In this document: positions 11,680 through 20,424 of the stretch, one piece after another | How the letters are laid out: each line of letters starts with the position of its first letter | Numbering within the stretch: position 1 is the first letter of the stretch | Origin: Jiangella anatolica | GTDB taxonomy: Bacteria > Actinomycetota > Actinomycetes > Jiangellales > Jiangellaceae | Length of the DNA: 39,635 nucleotides | Assembly: GCF_003236295.1 (NCBI RefSeq) | Contig: NZ_POTW01000061.1 | Span: 1-39,635 of the forward strand | Direction: 5' to 3' | Translations under genes and position numbers: made by a program | The notes under the pieces: model-generated | Seen by the model: the letters and a program-made list of their open reading frames with translations, nothing else | The model's database searches: none | Told to the model about the DNA's origin: nothing

Positions 11680-12663
11680 ATGCGGACGGCCGAAGGAGAG
11701 TCCGGCCGGACCGGACGGGGCGTAGCCGGCGTCAAGAGCGCACGCGGCATGCTTCACCGCCGCGAGGCGGAGCCGGCGCAGCCTCGTCCGGCCCGGCAGG
11801 GCCCGCCGTTCTGGCTGGCCGTGCCCGCCCTCGCGTTCTTCGGGCTGTTCGCGCTGCTCCCCCTCGGCGGCGTCGCCGTCCTCTCGTTCATGGAGTGGGA
11901 CGGCCTGGGCACGCCGCGCTGGGCCGGCGCGGAGATCTGGCTGGACACCCTCGCCGACCCCGCGACCCGCGCCGCGCTCTGGCGCACCGTCGTGTTCGTC
12001 GTCGTGTCGTTCCTGTTCCAGGCGCCGGTCGCGCTGCTGCTCGGCGTGTTCACGGCCGGCCGGCAGCGCTACCGGGCGGCGTTCGCCGTCTTGTACTTCC
12101 TGCCGCTGCTGTTCTCGTCCGCGGCGATCGGCATCGTGTTCCGGTCGCTGCTGGACCCGAACTTCGGGCTCTCCCGCGCGTTCTCCCCCGGCACGCTGTC
12201 GACGAACTGGCTCGGCGACCCGGACCTCGCGCTCTATGCGGTGATCTTCGTCGTCGGCTGGGCTTTCGTCCCGTTCCACGCGCTGCTCTACCAGGCCGGG
12301 GTCCGGCAGATCCCGGCCTCGCTGTACGAGGCGGCGACGCTGGACGGCGCCGGGCGGTGGCAGCAGTTCCGGTACGTGACGCTGCCGCAGCTGCGCTACA
12401 CGATCGTGACGTCGTCGACGCTGATGCTGGTCGGCTCACTGACGTACTTCGACCTCGTGTTCGTGCTGACCGGCGGCGGTCCGGGCGACGCGACCCGGAT
12501 CCTGCCGCTGGACATGTACCTCACCGGCTTCCGCAGCTACCAGATGGGGCCGGCCAGCGTCATCGCCGTCCTCCTGGTCGCGATCGGGCTGGCGCTGTCG
12601 CTGTTCCTCAGCCGCGTCTCCGGCTCGGGCCGGATGCAGAGCCAGCAGGCGGGGGCCGCATGA
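11680..12663 (+). CDS. Sugar ABC transporter permease (MalF/UgpA type)
   Basis: First membrane subunit of the importer, 327 residues, starting 1 bp after the binding-protein gene. An N-terminal cytoplasmic tail of about 45 residues is rich in Arg, Pro and Gly. Six membrane segments follow, the first being FWLAVPALAFFGLFALLPLG. The EAA loop that contacts the ATPase is LYEAATLDGAGRWQQFRYVT. Its TGA overlaps the next ATG (ATGA), indicating translational coupling with the second permease. Confidence 0.93.
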   Translation: MRTAEGESGRTGRGVAGVKSARGMLHRREAEPAQPRPARQGPPFWLAVPALAFFGLFALLPLGGVAVLSFMEWDGLGTPRWAGAEIWLDTLADPATRAALWRTVVFVVVSFLFQAPVALLLGVFTAGRQRYRAAFAVLYFLPLLFSSAAIGIVFRSLLDPNFGLSRAFSPGTLSTNWLGDPDLALYAVIFVVGWAFVPFHALLYQAGVRQIPASLYEAATLDGAGRWQQFRYVTLPQLRYTIVTSSTLMLVGSLTYFDLVFVLTGGGPGDATRILPLDMYLTGFRSYQMGPASVIAVLLVAIGLALSLFLSRVSGSGRMQSQQAGAA

Positions 12664-13490
12664 GGCGGCGGATCCGCGAGACCCCGAACGCGCTCGGGGC
12701 GCTCGGCGGCCTGGTGTGGGTCGTCGTGACGATCGTGCCGATCTACTACCTGGTGCTCACCAGCCTGCGCCGCCAGCAGGACTACTACATCGAGAACCCG
12801 CTGCTGCCGCCGGCGGACCCGACGCTGGACGCGTACCGGCTGGTCCTGGAGAACGACTTCGTGCGCTACCTGAGCAACAGCCTGATCGTCACGGTCGCGT
12901 CGGTGGCGGTGATCCTGACGGTGTCGCTGATGGCGTCGTACTACCTGGTCCGGGCGGGGACGCCGCTGTCGCGCGGCACGCTGCGGCTGGTGCTGCTGGG
13001 CCTGGCCATCCCGGTGCAGGCCACGATCATCCCGGTGTACTACCTGATCGTCCGGCTCGGGCTGTACGACAGCCTGGTCGCGCTGATCCTGCCGGCGATC
13101 GCGTTCGCGATCCCGATCAGCGTGCTGATCATCGTCAACTTCGTCCGCGACATCCCGGCGGAGCTGTTCGAGTCGATGCGCGCCGACGGCGCCGGGCACG
13201 GGCGCATCCTGCTGGCGCTGGTGCTCCCGCTGAGCCGGCCGGCGCTGCTGACCGTCGGCATCTACCAGGCGCTGCAGGTGTGGAACGGGTTCCTGTTCCC
13301 GCTGATCCTGACCCAGAGCTCGTCCGTGCGGGTGCTCCCGCTGTCGCTGTGGACCTACCAGGGCCAGTTCGCCGTCAACGTGCCCGCCGTCCTGGCCGCG
13401 GTGACGCTGTCCGCGCTCCCCGTCCTGGCCGCCTTCGTCGTCGGCCGCCGCCAGTTGGTGTCCGGCCTGACCGCCGGCTTCGGTAAGTGA
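12660..13490 (+). CDS. Sugar ABC transporter permease (MalG/UgpE type)
   Basis: Second membrane subunit, 276 residues from ATG 12660 (MRRRIRETPNALGALGG). The frame is open further upstream, but that part overlaps the other permease and is not coding. Six membrane segments; periplasmic loop after the first one (RRQQDYYIENPLLPPADPTL) as in MalG proteins; EAA loop ELFESMRADGAGHGRILLAL, in which the usual EAA reads ESM. It ends 7 bp before the GH3 gene. Confidence 0.93.
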   Translation: MRRRIRETPNALGALGGLVWVVVTIVPIYYLVLTSLRRQQDYYIENPLLPPADPTLDAYRLVLENDFVRYLSNSLIVTVASVAVILTVSLMASYYLVRAGTPLSRGTLRLVLLGLAIPVQATIIPVYYLIVRLGLYDSLVALILPAIAFAIPISVLIIVNFVRDIPAELFESMRADGAGHGRILLALVLPLSRPALLTVGIYQALQVWNGFLFPLILTQSSSVRVLPLSLWTYQGQFAVNVPAVLAAVTLSALPVLAAFVVGRRQLVSGLTAGFGK

Positions 13491-13497
13491 GGAATCG

Positions 13498-15834
13498 ATG
13501 ACCGCTGACACCTGGGCCGGTCCCTGGCACGACACCGGGCTCCCGCTCGCCGAGCGGGTCGACGCCCTGCTGGCCGCGATGACCCCGGAGGAGAAGGCCG
13601 GCCAGCTGGGCAGCCACTGGCACCGCCCGGCCGACGACCTGGGCGACCCCGGTGATCAGGGCGGCGACGTCGCGCCGATGGAGGGCGACATGCCCGGGCC
13701 GGCGTCGTTCGAGGCGGCCATCGAGCACGGCCTGGGCCACCTCACCCGGGTGTTCGGGACGGCGCCGGTTCCGGTCGCGGACGGCGTCGCGGACCTGCGC
13801 GCCCGGCAGACCGCCGTGGTGCGGGCGTCCCGCTTCGGGATCCCGGCGATCGCGCACGAGGAGTGCCTGACCGGCTTCACCGCGTACGGCGCCACGATCT
13901 ATCCGACGCCGCTGGCCTGGGGCGCCGCGTTCGACCCGGAGCTCGTCGAGGAGCTGGCCGCCGCGATCGGCCGCGATCTGCGCTCCGTCGGCGTCGACCA
14001 GGGGCTGGCGCCGGTGCTCGACGTCGTCCGCGACTACCGGTGGGGCCGGGTCGAGGAGTCCGTCGGCGAGGACCCGTACCTGGTCGCGACGGTGGCGACG
14101 GCGTACGTGCGCGGGCTGCAGTCCACCGGGCTGGTGGCGACGCTCAAGCACTTCGCCGGCTACTCGGCGTCGCGCTCGGCGCGCAACCACGGCCCCGTCG
14201 CTCTAGGTGCCCGGGAACTGGCCGAGGTGCTGCTGCCGCCGTTCGAGCTGGCGATCCGCGAGGGCGGCGCCGGCTCGGTGATGCCGTCGTACGCGGCGGT
14301 CGACGGCGTGCCGCCCACCGCCAGCCGCGCGCTGCTGACGACGCTGCTGCGCGACGGGTGGGGGTTCGGCGGCACCGTCGTGTCGGACTACTGGGCGGTC
14401 CCGTTCCTGCGCCGCACCCAGCGCATCGCGGCGGACGACGCCGGCGCGGGCGCGCTCGCGCTGGCCGCCGGCGTGGACGTCGAGTTGCCCGAGACCGTCG
14501 GCTTCGCGTCCGCCGCGTCCGCCGTCCCGGAGCCGGTGCTGGACGAGGCCGTCCGCCGGGTGCTGCTGCAGAAGGGCCGGCTCGGCCTGCTCGACGCCGG
14601 CTGGCAGCCACGCGGCGACGACGGCGTCGACCTGGACTCCCCCGCGAACCGCGCGCTGGCCCGCCGGCTGGCCGAGCGGTCGGTCGTGCTGCTGGCCAAC
14701 GACGGGACGCTCCCGCTGCGCACGGCGGGAGCCGGGCCGGGCCGCGTCGCCGTCATCGGCGCCACCGCGGTGGAGCCGCGCACGCTCCTCGGCTGCTACT
14801 CCTTCCCGAACCACGTGCTGGCCGGGTACGACGGCGACGACCTCGGTGTCGCGGTGCCGACCCTGCTGGAGGCGCTGCGCGCGGAGCTGCCGGACGCGGA
14901 GGTGCCGCACGCGGCCGGTGCGGCGATCACCGGCGACGACCGGTCCGGGTTCGCGGCGGCGGCGGCGCTGGCGGCGCAGGCGGACGTCGCGATCGTCGCC
15001 GTAGGCGATCTCGCCGGGCTGTTCGGCCGCGGCACGTCCGGCGAGGGCTGCGACGCGCCGGACCTCACGCTGCCGGGCGTCCAGGCCGAGCTGGTCACGG
15101 CCGTGCTGGACACCGGGACGCCGGTCGTGCTGGTGGTGGTGTCGGGGCGGCCGTACGCGCTCGGCGCCCTCGCGCCCCGCTGCGCCGCCGTCGTCCAGGC
15201 GTTCTTCCCCGGTGAGGAAGGCGGCGCCGCGATCGCCGGCGTGCTGTCGGGACGGGTCGAGCCGAGCGGCCGGCTCCCCGTCGCGGTGCCGCGGACGCCG
15301 TCGGGCGCGCTGCCGACGTACCGGGCGGCGCCACTGGACCAGCGCACCGACGGCATCTCCAGCCTCGACCCGGCGCCGCTGTACCCGTTCGGGCACGGCC
15401 TGTCGTACACGACGGTGACGTACGAGTCGCTGCTGCTCAGCGCGTCGGCCATCCCGTACGACGGCTCCGTCGACGTGACCGTGACGGTGCGCAACGCCGG
15501 CGACCGCCCGGCCGCCGAGGTCGTCCAGCTCTACCTCACCGACCACGTCGCGCAGGTCGTCCGGCCGGTGCGCGAGCTGATCGGCTACCGCCGGGTGCCG
15601 CTGGCGCCCGGCCAGACTCGCCGGGTCACGTTCACCGTCCACGCCGAACGCACCTCGTTCCCCGGCCTGGACCTCCGGCGCATCGTCGAGCCGGGCACGT
15701 TCACGCTGGCCGCGGGCCCGTCCAGCGAGAACCTCCCGGTGGCCGCCGAGCTCGAGATCACCGGCGACGCGCCGCGGGTGCTCGACGGCGCCCGCGTCAT
15801 GACGACCCCGTCCCGCCTCGACGACGTCACCTGA
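13498..15834 (+). CDS. Glycoside hydrolase family 3 (beta-glucosidase / beta-xylosidase type)
   Basis: Probably an intracellular exo-acting glycosidase that cleaves oligosaccharides brought in by the adjacent importer; no signal peptide is visible. It has 778 residues with the usual order: GH3 TIM-barrel (LVATLKHFAGYSASRSARNH, nucleophile Asp297 in VVSDYWAV), GH3 alpha/beta sandwich (VVLLANDGTLPL to the FPGEEGGAAIAGVLSG region, with the YPFGHGLSYT signature), and a C-terminal fibronectin-III-like domain (VTVRNAGDRPAAEVVQLYL). A GTAAGTGAGG ribosome-binding region precedes ATG 13498. Sequence reading alone does not separate glucosidase from xylosidase or arabinosidase activity. Its last codons lie inside the first copy of the repeat array downstream. 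Confidence 0.93.
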   Translation: MTADTWAGPWHDTGLPLAERVDALLAAMTPEEKAGQLGSHWHRPADDLGDPGDQGGDVAPMEGDMPGPASFEAAIEHGLGHLTRVFGTAPVPVADGVADLRARQTAVVRASRFGIPAIAHEECLTGFTAYGATIYPTPLAWGAAFDPELVEELAAAIGRDLRSVGVDQGLAPVLDVVRDYRWGRVEESVGEDPYLVATVATAYVRGLQSTGLVATLKHFAGYSASRSARNHGPVALGARELAEVLLPPFELAIREGGAGSVMPSYAAVDGVPPTASRALLTTLLRDGWGFGGTVVSDYWAVPFLRRTQRIAADDAGAGALALAAGVDVELPETVGFASAASAVPEPVLDEAVRRVLLQKGRLGLLDAGWQPRGDDGVDLDSPANRALARRLAERSVVLLANDGTLPLRTAGAGPGRVAVIGATAVEPRTLLGCYSFPNHVLAGYDGDDLGVAVPTLLEALRAELPDAEVPHAAGAAITGDDRSGFAAAAALAAQADVAIVAVGDLAGLFGRGTSGEGCDAPDLTLPGVQAELVTAVLDTGTPVVLVVVSGRPYALGALAPRCAAVVQAFFPGEEGGAAIAGVLSGRVEPSGRLPVAVPRTPSGALPTYRAAPLDQRTDGISSLDPAPLYPFGHGLSYTTVTYESLLLSASAIPYDGSVDVTVTVRNAGDRPAAEVVQLYLTDHVAQVVRPVRELIGYRRVPLAPGQTRRVTFTVHAERTSFPGLDLRRIVEPGTFTLAAGPSSENLPVAAELEITGDAPRVLDGARVMTTPSRLDDVT

Positions 15835-15973
15835 TCATCTTCCCGTTGACGATCAGGTGACGAACCGCGCCTGATTCCGGCAGGTTCGTCACCTGATCGT
15901 CTCCAGCACGTGGACGACCGATGATCAGGTGACGAACCGGCGCGTTCGGAGCCTGTTGTGTCACCTGATCGTC
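15826..15973. repeat. Array of five alternating palindromic repeats
   Basis: The core GTCACCTGATCRTC occurs five times in strictly alternating orientation: reverse 15826-15839, forward 15848-15866, reverse 15883-15901, forward 15920-15938, reverse 15960-15973. The middle copies are extended by GAACC, so 15848-15866 and 15883-15901 pair perfectly over 19 bp. The first copy contains the stop codon of the GH3 gene. The array can fold into alternative hairpins and may terminate transcription or be a REP/BIME-like element. Confidence 0.8.
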
Positions 15974-16027
15974 CGGCGGACGCCGAGGAGCCGCTTAGCC
16001 GGACATCGCCACCTCCGGGACGAGGAC

Positions 16028-16059
16028 TTGCAACCGGTACCCCGGTACGGGTTTACCGT
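16028..16059 (+). promoter_or_regulatory. MerR-type promoter with stretched spacer, leaderless
   Basis: TTGCAA (16028-16033) and TACCGT (16054-16059) are 20 bp apart, longer than a normal promoter, as in MerR-activated promoters. The spacer is an almost perfect 22-bp dyad (16032-16053; AACC-GTACC against GGTAC-GGTT). The ATG at 16066 is 6 nt after the -10, so the transcript is probably leaderless. Confidence 0.7.
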
Positions 16060-16065
16060 CGGGGC

Positions 16066-16377
16066 ATGGACATCGACGCCGCCTTCGTCCCATCCTCGTG
16101 CACGCTGCCGACCGCCGAGCGACCGCTGCGCCTGGCCGAGTTCGCCGACCTCTTCGCCCGGTCCGCCCGGCGGCCGCGCCGGGTGTCGCCGACCCGGCTG
16201 GAGCTCGCCCTGGACGACGACGCCGCCGTCCTGGCCACCGCCCGTGACCTCGCCCAGAGGGAGAGCGCCTGCTGCGCGTTCTTCACGTTCACGTTCGGCG
16301 CCGGCGGCGCGCTGACGGTCGAGGTCCCGGCCGCGCAGTCGCCGGTGCTCGACGGCCTGGAGCGGCTGGCCCGATGA
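16066..16377 (+). CDS. Small cysteine-pair protein co-transcribed with merR
   Basis: Product of 103 residues, MDIDAAFVPSSCTLPTAERP at the N-terminus. The most striking feature is ESACCAFFTFTF near residue 70, a Cys-Cys pair followed by aromatic residues. I recall short proteins with this motif next to metal regulators in actinobacteria, but I do not know a proven function. ATG 16066 is chosen because it sits 6 nt after the -10 of a MerR-type promoter; the longer open frame from 15958 would start inside the repeat array. Its TGA overlaps the merR ATG (ATGA). Metal or metalloid binding is inferred from the cysteines and the neighbour only. Confidence 0.7.
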   Translation: MDIDAAFVPSSCTLPTAERPLRLAEFADLFARSARRPRRVSPTRLELALDDDAAVLATARDLAQRESACCAFFTFTFGAGGALTVEVPAAQSPVLDGLERLAR

Positions 16378-16787
16378 CGTTGCGCAGCGGCGAACTGGCC
16401 GCGGCGGCCGGGGTCAACCTGCAGACGCTCAGGTACTACGAGCGCCGCGGGCTGCTGGCGGCGCCGGAGCGGACGCTCGGCGGGCACCGTGTCTACGACG
16501 ACGACACGCTGACGACCGTCCGCATCATCAAGGCGGCGCAGCGGCTCGGGTTCACGCTGGACGAGATCGCCGATCTGGTCGACACCGGGCGCGGGCACGC
16601 CCGCGACGACGCGGACCTGCGCGCGAAGGCGGCGGCCAAGATCGCCGAGATCGAGTCGCGCATCGCCGCGCTGGAGACGATCCGCGACACGCTCCGCGCC
16701 GCCGTCGACGCCGGGTGCCACGACCTGCGCGACTGCGCCGGCAGCCCCGGCTGCCCGATCCCCTTCCCCGACCTCGCCGACGACTGA
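16374..16787 (+). CDS. MerR-family regulator with MerR-like C-terminal cysteines
   Basis: Dimeric regulator of 137 residues that probably acts on its own promoter at 16028. The N-terminal winged helix reads SGELAAAAGVNLQTLRYYERRG; a dimerisation helix follows (DLRAKAAAKIAEIESRIAAL); the C-terminus has C-HDLRD-C-AGSPG-CP, similar to the metal loop of mercury-type MerR. The first of the three mercury ligands, normally a Cys at the start of the dimerisation helix, appears to be missing (GHARDDADL). The effector may therefore not be mercury, or the chemistry may differ. No mer or efflux genes other than the P-type ATPase downstream are present. Confidence 0.88.
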   Translation: MTLRSGELAAAAGVNLQTLRYYERRGLLAAPERTLGGHRVYDDDTLTTVRIIKAAQRLGFTLDEIADLVDTGRGHARDDADLRAKAAAKIAEIESRIAALETIRDTLRAAVDAGCHDLRDCAGSPGCPIPFPDLADD

Positions 16788-16808
16788 ACCCGGCACCCGC
16801 CGCCCGGC

Positions 16809-16814
16809 TAGGGT
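16809..16814 (+). promoter_or_regulatory. Leaderless -10 element for the P-type ATPase gene
   Basis: TAGGGT ends 6 nt before the ATG at 16821, the usual layout of actinobacterial leaderless promoters. No convincing -35 is seen, and it lies only 22 bp after merR, so read-through from merR is also possible. Confidence 0.5.
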
Positions 16815-16820
16815 CGTCCC

Positions 16821-19193
16821 ATGACGGACCGGATGACGGCGCCAGCCGAGGTCGAGCGGGGGCTCTCCAGCGCACAGGTGGCGGAACGGGTCGCCGCCGG
16901 GCGGACGAACGACGTGCCGGCGCGGGCCAGCCGCAGCGTCTGGGAGATCATCCGGGCCAACGTCTTCACCCGCATCAACGCGATCCTGCTGGTGCTGTTC
17001 CTCATCGTGCTCAGCACCGGCTCCCTGCTCGACGGCCTGTTCGGCGGCATGATCGTCGCGAACAGCGTCGTCGGCTTGATCCAGGAAATGCGGGCGAAAC
17101 GCACGCTGGACCGGCTCACCATCGTCGGGCAGGCCAGGCCGCGGGTGCGCCGCGACGGCGTCACGGCCGAGCTCGCGCCCAACGAGGTGGTGGCCGACGA
17201 CGTCATCGAGATGAGCGCCGGCGACCAGGTCGTCGTCGACGGCGAGGTGGTGGCCGCCGACGCGCTGGAGGTGGACGAGTCGCTGCTGACCGGCGAGTCC
17301 GACCCGGTGATCAAGCAGGCCGGCGACCCGGTGATGTCGGGCAGCTTCGTCGTCGCCGGCAGCGGCGCGTACCGGGCGACGAAGGTGGGCCGCGAGGCGT
17401 ACGCGGCCCGGCTGTCGGAGGAGGCCAGCCGGTTCACCCTGGTCAACTCCGACCTGCGCAACGGCGTCAACACGATCCTGCGCTTCATCACCTACCTGCT
17501 GATCCCGGCCGGCGCGCTGTCGATCTACAACCAGCTCTCCGGCGACCAGGACCTGCCCGACGCGCTGCGCGGCATGGTCGCGGCGCTGGTGCCGATGGTG
17601 CCCGAGGGCCTGGTGCTGATGCTCTCCATCGCGTTCGCCGTCGGCGTGGTCCGGCTCGGACGCCGCCAGTGCCTGGTCAACGAGCTGCCGGCGATCGAAG
17701 GGCTGGCCCGGGTCGACGTCGTGTGCGCGGACAAGACCGGCACGCTGACGGAGAACGCGATGCGGCTGTCCGAGCTGCGCGACCTCGACGGCGACCCCGC
17801 CGCGGCGAGCACCGCCCTGGCCGCGCTGGCCGCCGCCGACCAGCGGCCGAACGCCAGCCTGCAGGCCATCGCCGAGGCATACCCGGACGACCCGGGCTGG
17901 CGGGTCACCGGCGTCGCGCCGTTCTCGTCCGCGCGCAAGTGGAGCGGGGCCAGCTTCGGCGACGACGGCGACTGGGTGCTCGGCGCCCCCGACGTGCTGC
18001 TGCCCGACGGCGACGCCACCCGGGCCGAGGCCGAGTCCACCGGCGCCAAGGGCCTGCGCGTCCTGCTGCTCGGCCGCGCCGGCCAGCCGGTCGACGCGGC
18101 CGGGGCGCCCGGCGCCGTCACCCCGTCGGCGCTGGTGATCCTGGACCAGAAGGTCCGGCCCGACGCCAAGGACACGCTCGCCTACTTCGCCGAGCAGGAC
18201 GTCACCGTCAAGGTGATCTCCGGCGACAACGCCGCGTCGGTCGGCGCGGTCGCGGGCTCCCTCGGGCTGCCCGGCGCCACCCACACCGTCGACGCCCGCA
18301 CGCTGCCGGACGGGCGCGACGAGCTGGCCGGCGTGCTGGACCAGAACGCGGTGTTCGGCCGGGTCACGCCGGACCAGAAGCGGGCCATGGTCGGCGCGCT
18401 GCAGTCGCGCGGGCACACCGTCGCGATGACCGGCGACGGCGTCAACGACGTGCTCGCGCTCAAGGACGCCGACATCGGCGTCGCGATGGGCGCCGGCAGC
18501 CCGGCCACCCGCTCCGTCGCGCAGATCGTGCTGCTGGACAACAAGTTCGCGACGCTGCCGCACGTCGTCGCCGAGGGCCGCCGCGTCATCGGCAACATCG
18601 AGCGGGTCGCGACGCTGTTCCTCACCAAGACGGTGTACTCGGTGCTGCTGGCGTTCATGGTCGGCGTGCCCGGCCTGGTCGGCTTCGACGCGCTGCCGTA
18701 CCCGTTCTACCCGCGGCACGTGACGATCACCGGGTGGTTCACCATCGGCCTGCCGGCGTTCGTGCTGTCGCTGGCGCCGAACACCGAACGGGCCCGGCCC
18801 GGCTTCGTCGGCCGGGTGATGCGCACGTCGCTGCCGGCCGGCATCGTCATCGGCGTGGCCTGCTTCGTCGCCTACATCCTCACCTACCAGGGCGCCGACG
18901 CGACCGAGGCCGAGCGCACCCAGTCGACCACGACGGCGCTGATCACGGTGACGATCCTGGCGATGTGGGTGCTGGCGATCGTCGCCCGGCCGTACGCGCC
19001 GTGGAAGATCGCGCTGGTGGCGGTCATGTCGGCGGCGTCGGCGCTGATGTTCCTGCTGCCGTTCACCCAGGACCTGTTCCTGCTCGACCCGAGCAACTCC
19101 GGCTACACCGTCATCGGGCTGGCCTGCGCCGCCGCCGGGATCGTGCTGATCGAGCTGGCCTGGCGCTGGGGCGATCACGGGAAGCGCGAGTGA
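16821..19193 (+). CDS. P-type cation-transporting ATPase, CtpE-like
   Basis: Membrane pump of 790 residues. The phosphorylated Asp304 is in DKTGTLT; the actuator loop has LLTGESDPV; the hinge is [22 protein letters not shown]. The transmembrane ligand region reads VPMVPEGL, a PEGL type like calcium ATPases, with no CPC/CPx motif and no N-terminal metal-binding domain, so it is not a typical heavy-metal pump. The [23 protein letters not shown] stretch resembles mycobacterial CtpE, which has been linked to calcium uptake; assignment of the ion is an inference. It starts 33 bp after merR but has its own -10. Its TGA overlaps the next GTG. Confidence 0.9.
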   Translation: MTDRMTAPAEVERGLSSAQVAERVAAGRTNDVPARASRSVWEIIRANVFTRINAILLVLFLIVLSTGSLLDGLFGGMIVANSVVGLIQEMRAKRTLDRLTIVGQARPRVRRDGVTAELAPNEVVADDVIEMSAGDQVVVDGEVVAADALEVDESLLTGESDPVIKQAGDPVMSGSFVVAGSGAYRATKVGREAYAARLSEEASRFTLVNSDLRNGVNTILRFITYLLIPAGALSIYNQLSGDQDLPDALRGMVAALVPMVPEGLVLMLSIAFAVGVVRLGRRQCLVNELPAIEGLARVDVVCADKTGTLTENAMRLSELRDLDGDPAAASTALAALAAADQRPNASLQAIAEAYPDDPGWRVTGVAPFSSARKWSGASFGDDGDWVLGAPDVLLPDGDATRAEAESTGAKGLRVLLLGRAGQPVDAAGAPGAVTPSALVILDQKVRPDAKDTLAYFAEQDVTVKVISGDNAASVGAVAGSLGLPGATHTVDARTLPDGRDELAGVLDQNAVFGRVTPDQKRAMVGALQSRGHTVAMTGDGVNDVLALKDADIGVAMGAGSPATRSVAQIVLLDNKFATLPHVVAEGRRVIGNIERVATLFLTKTVYSVLLAFMVGVPGLVGFDALPYPFYPRHVTITGWFTIGLPAFVLSLAPNTERARPGFVGRVMRTSLPAGIVIGVACFVAYILTYQGADATEAERTQSTTTALITVTILAMWVLAIVARPYAPWKIALVAVMSAASALMFLLPFTQDLFLLDPSNSGYTVIGLACAAAGIVLIELAWRWGDHGKRE

Positions 19194-19498
19194 CCGGCCC
19201 GGTGCAGCGATTCACGTTCGACGGGGCGGTGCGGCCGTTCGGCGCCGAGGGATCGTGGCGGTTCGTCACGCTGCCGGCCGACGTGTCCGACGACATCAGG
19301 TCGCGGCCGCGGCCGCCGCGGCCGGGGTTCGGCTCGCTCCGGGTCGACGTGCGGCTGGGCGGCTCGTCGTGGTCCACGTCGATCTTCCCGGACGCGAGCA
19401 GCGGCTGCTACGTGCTGCCGGTGAAGAAGGCGGTCCGCGTCGCCGAAGGCGTCGACGACGGCGACGCGGTCACCGTCGAGCTGACGCTGCTGGAGTAG
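19190..19498 (+). CDS. DUF1905-type small protein
   Basis: 102 residues starting at GTG 19190, which overlaps the TGA of the ATPase (GTGA). The sequence [20 protein letters not shown], then [20 protein letters not shown] and the ending [19 protein letters not shown], fits the DUF1905 beta-barrel family. Its biochemical role is not known. The overlap suggests co-translation with the pump, but a functional link is not shown. Confidence 0.82.
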   Translation: MTGPVQRFTFDGAVRPFGAEGSWRFVTLPADVSDDIRSRPRPPRPGFGSLRVDVRLGGSSWSTSIFPDASSGCYVLPVKKAVRVAEGVDDGDAVTVELTLLE

Positions 19499-19501
19499 CG
19501 A

Positions 19502-19879
19502 TCAGGCGGTCCAGGCGACGATCAGCGCGACGTTGACGGCCAGCACGACGGCGATGGCGAGCCACTGCCGGCCGACCGGCCGCTGCCGCGCCACGCCCGC
19601 GACCAGCACGATCGCCCCGCCGACGCCGGCCAGCAGGCCGGTGATCGCCTGCCCGGCCGATCCCGCCAGCAGTCCCGCGACGGCGACGACGAGCGCGAGC
19701 GTCGCCGTGCCGATGATCATCGCGTCGCGCAGGAAGCCCTCGGCCAGCCCGGCCAGCGCGGCGCCGACGGCGGCCACGACGCCGGTCCGGCGGCGCGGCG
19801 AGAGCGGCTGGGACGGCGGAGCGGACGGAATCCGGACGGGCTCGGCATCGGCCTGGTCGGCGGCCTCGTCACCGGACAT
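19502..19879 (-). CDS. Small membrane protein of the palindrome regulon
   Basis: 125 residues from ATG 19879 (MSGDEAADQADAEPVRIPSA). After a polar Pro-rich N-terminus of about 35 residues come four hydrophobic segments (for example GTATLALVVAVAGLLAGSAG and LAIAVVLAVNVALIVAWTA). No family recognised. A longer start at 19915 exists, but ATG 19879 lies 7 nt after a TAGGGT -10 and 41 nt from the centre of the 19-bp palindrome at 19911-19929. It is divergent from the DUF7144 gene and convergent with the DUF1905 gene (3 bp between the stops). Confidence 0.7.
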   Translation of the reverse strand: MSGDEAADQADAEPVRIPSAPPSQPLSPRRRTGVVAAVGAALAGLAEGFLRDAMIIGTATLALVVAVAGLLAGSAGQAITGLLAGVGGAIVLVAGVARQRPVGRQWLAIAVVLAVNVALIVAWTA

Positions 19880-19910
19880 ATCGGTCACCCTAGCGGGACC
19901 GTCCAGCGGG

Positions 19911-19929
19911 ATCACCCCCGGTGGGTGAT
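19911..19929. promoter_or_regulatory. Regulon operator copy 1 (between 19879 gene and DUF7144 gene)
   Basis: ATCACCC-N5-GGGTGAT. On the plus side, 22 nt later, is GAGGGT (19952-19957), the likely -10 of the DUF7144 gene. On the minus side TAGGGT (19892-19887) follows after 18 nt and precedes ATG 19879. The operator centre is 41 nt from that ATG and 79 nt from ATG 19999. Confidence 0.75.
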
Positions 19930-19959
19930 GCTCCCGCGTCCGGCCCGCCGAGAGGGTGA

Positions 19960-19981
19960 GATGCGGGGATCTCCCCGCATC
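19960..19981 (+). promoter_or_regulatory. Stem-loop at the 5' end of the DUF7144 transcript
   Basis: GATGCGGGGA-TC-TCCCCGCATC is a 10-bp perfect inverted repeat with a 2-bp centre. It starts right after the GAGGGT -10, so it would form at or near the 5' end of the messenger. A clear AGGAGG ribosome-binding site follows before ATG 19999. It could stabilise the transcript or bind a further regulator. Confidence 0.5.
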
Positions 19982-19998
19982 AGCTCGCAGGAGGAGTC

Positions 19999-20424
19999 AT
20001 GACCGATTTCCGCACCGCTCCGACCGACACGTCCCGCCCGGAGCCGTCCGGCTGGGCCATGGGCGGGGTCGTCTTCGCCGCCACCATGATGATCATGATC
20101 GGCGTCTTCCAGGCGCTCGAGGGCCTCGCGGCGATCATCGACGACGACTTCTACGTCGTGCTGCCCAACTACACCTTCGACCTCGACGTCACCGCCTGGG
20201 GCTGGGTGCACCTGATCGTGGGCGTCCTGATCGCGGTGGCCGGGTTCTACCTGTTCACCGGCAGTGCCGTGGCCGGCGGGGTGGCGATCGCGCTGGCGAT
20301 GGTGAGCGCCATCAGCAACTTCTTCTTCATCCCGTACTACCCGTTCTGGTCGCTGCTCATCATCGCGCTCTGCGTCTTCGTGATCTGGTCGGTCGCCCGC
20401 TCCGGCATCCTCAGCCGGACCTGA
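19999..20424 (+). CDS. DUF7144-family membrane protein
   Basis: 141 residues, four membrane segments (GGVVFAATMMIMIGVFQALE, WVHLIVGVLIAVAGFYLF, AGGVAIALAMVSAISNFFF, SLLIIALCVFVIWSVA). The pattern with FQALEGLAAIIDDDFYVV between segments one and two matches the actinobacterial DUF7144 family, function unknown. An AGGAGGAG ribosome-binding site lies 7 nt before ATG 19999. Regulon operator copy 1 is upstream. Its end overlaps a decayed gene fragment on the other strand. Confidence 0.85.
   Translation: MTDFRTAPTDTSRPEPSGWAMGGVVFAATMMIMIGVFQALEGLAAIIDDDFYVVLPNYTFDLDVTAWGWVHLIVGVLIAVAGFYLFTGSAVAGGVAIALAMVSAISNFFFIPYYPFWSLLIIALCVFVIWSVARSGILSRT

Noticed and set aside
15826-15973. Possible CRISPR array
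   Set aside because: Repeats alternate in orientation, are only 14-19 bp and have short uneven spacers; no cas genes are near.
16053-19178. 1041-residue minus-strand open frame opposite the P-type ATPase
   Set aside because: It is a shadow on GC-rich DNA with Gln/Asp/Arg-rich nonsense; the plus strand has clear ATPase motifs.
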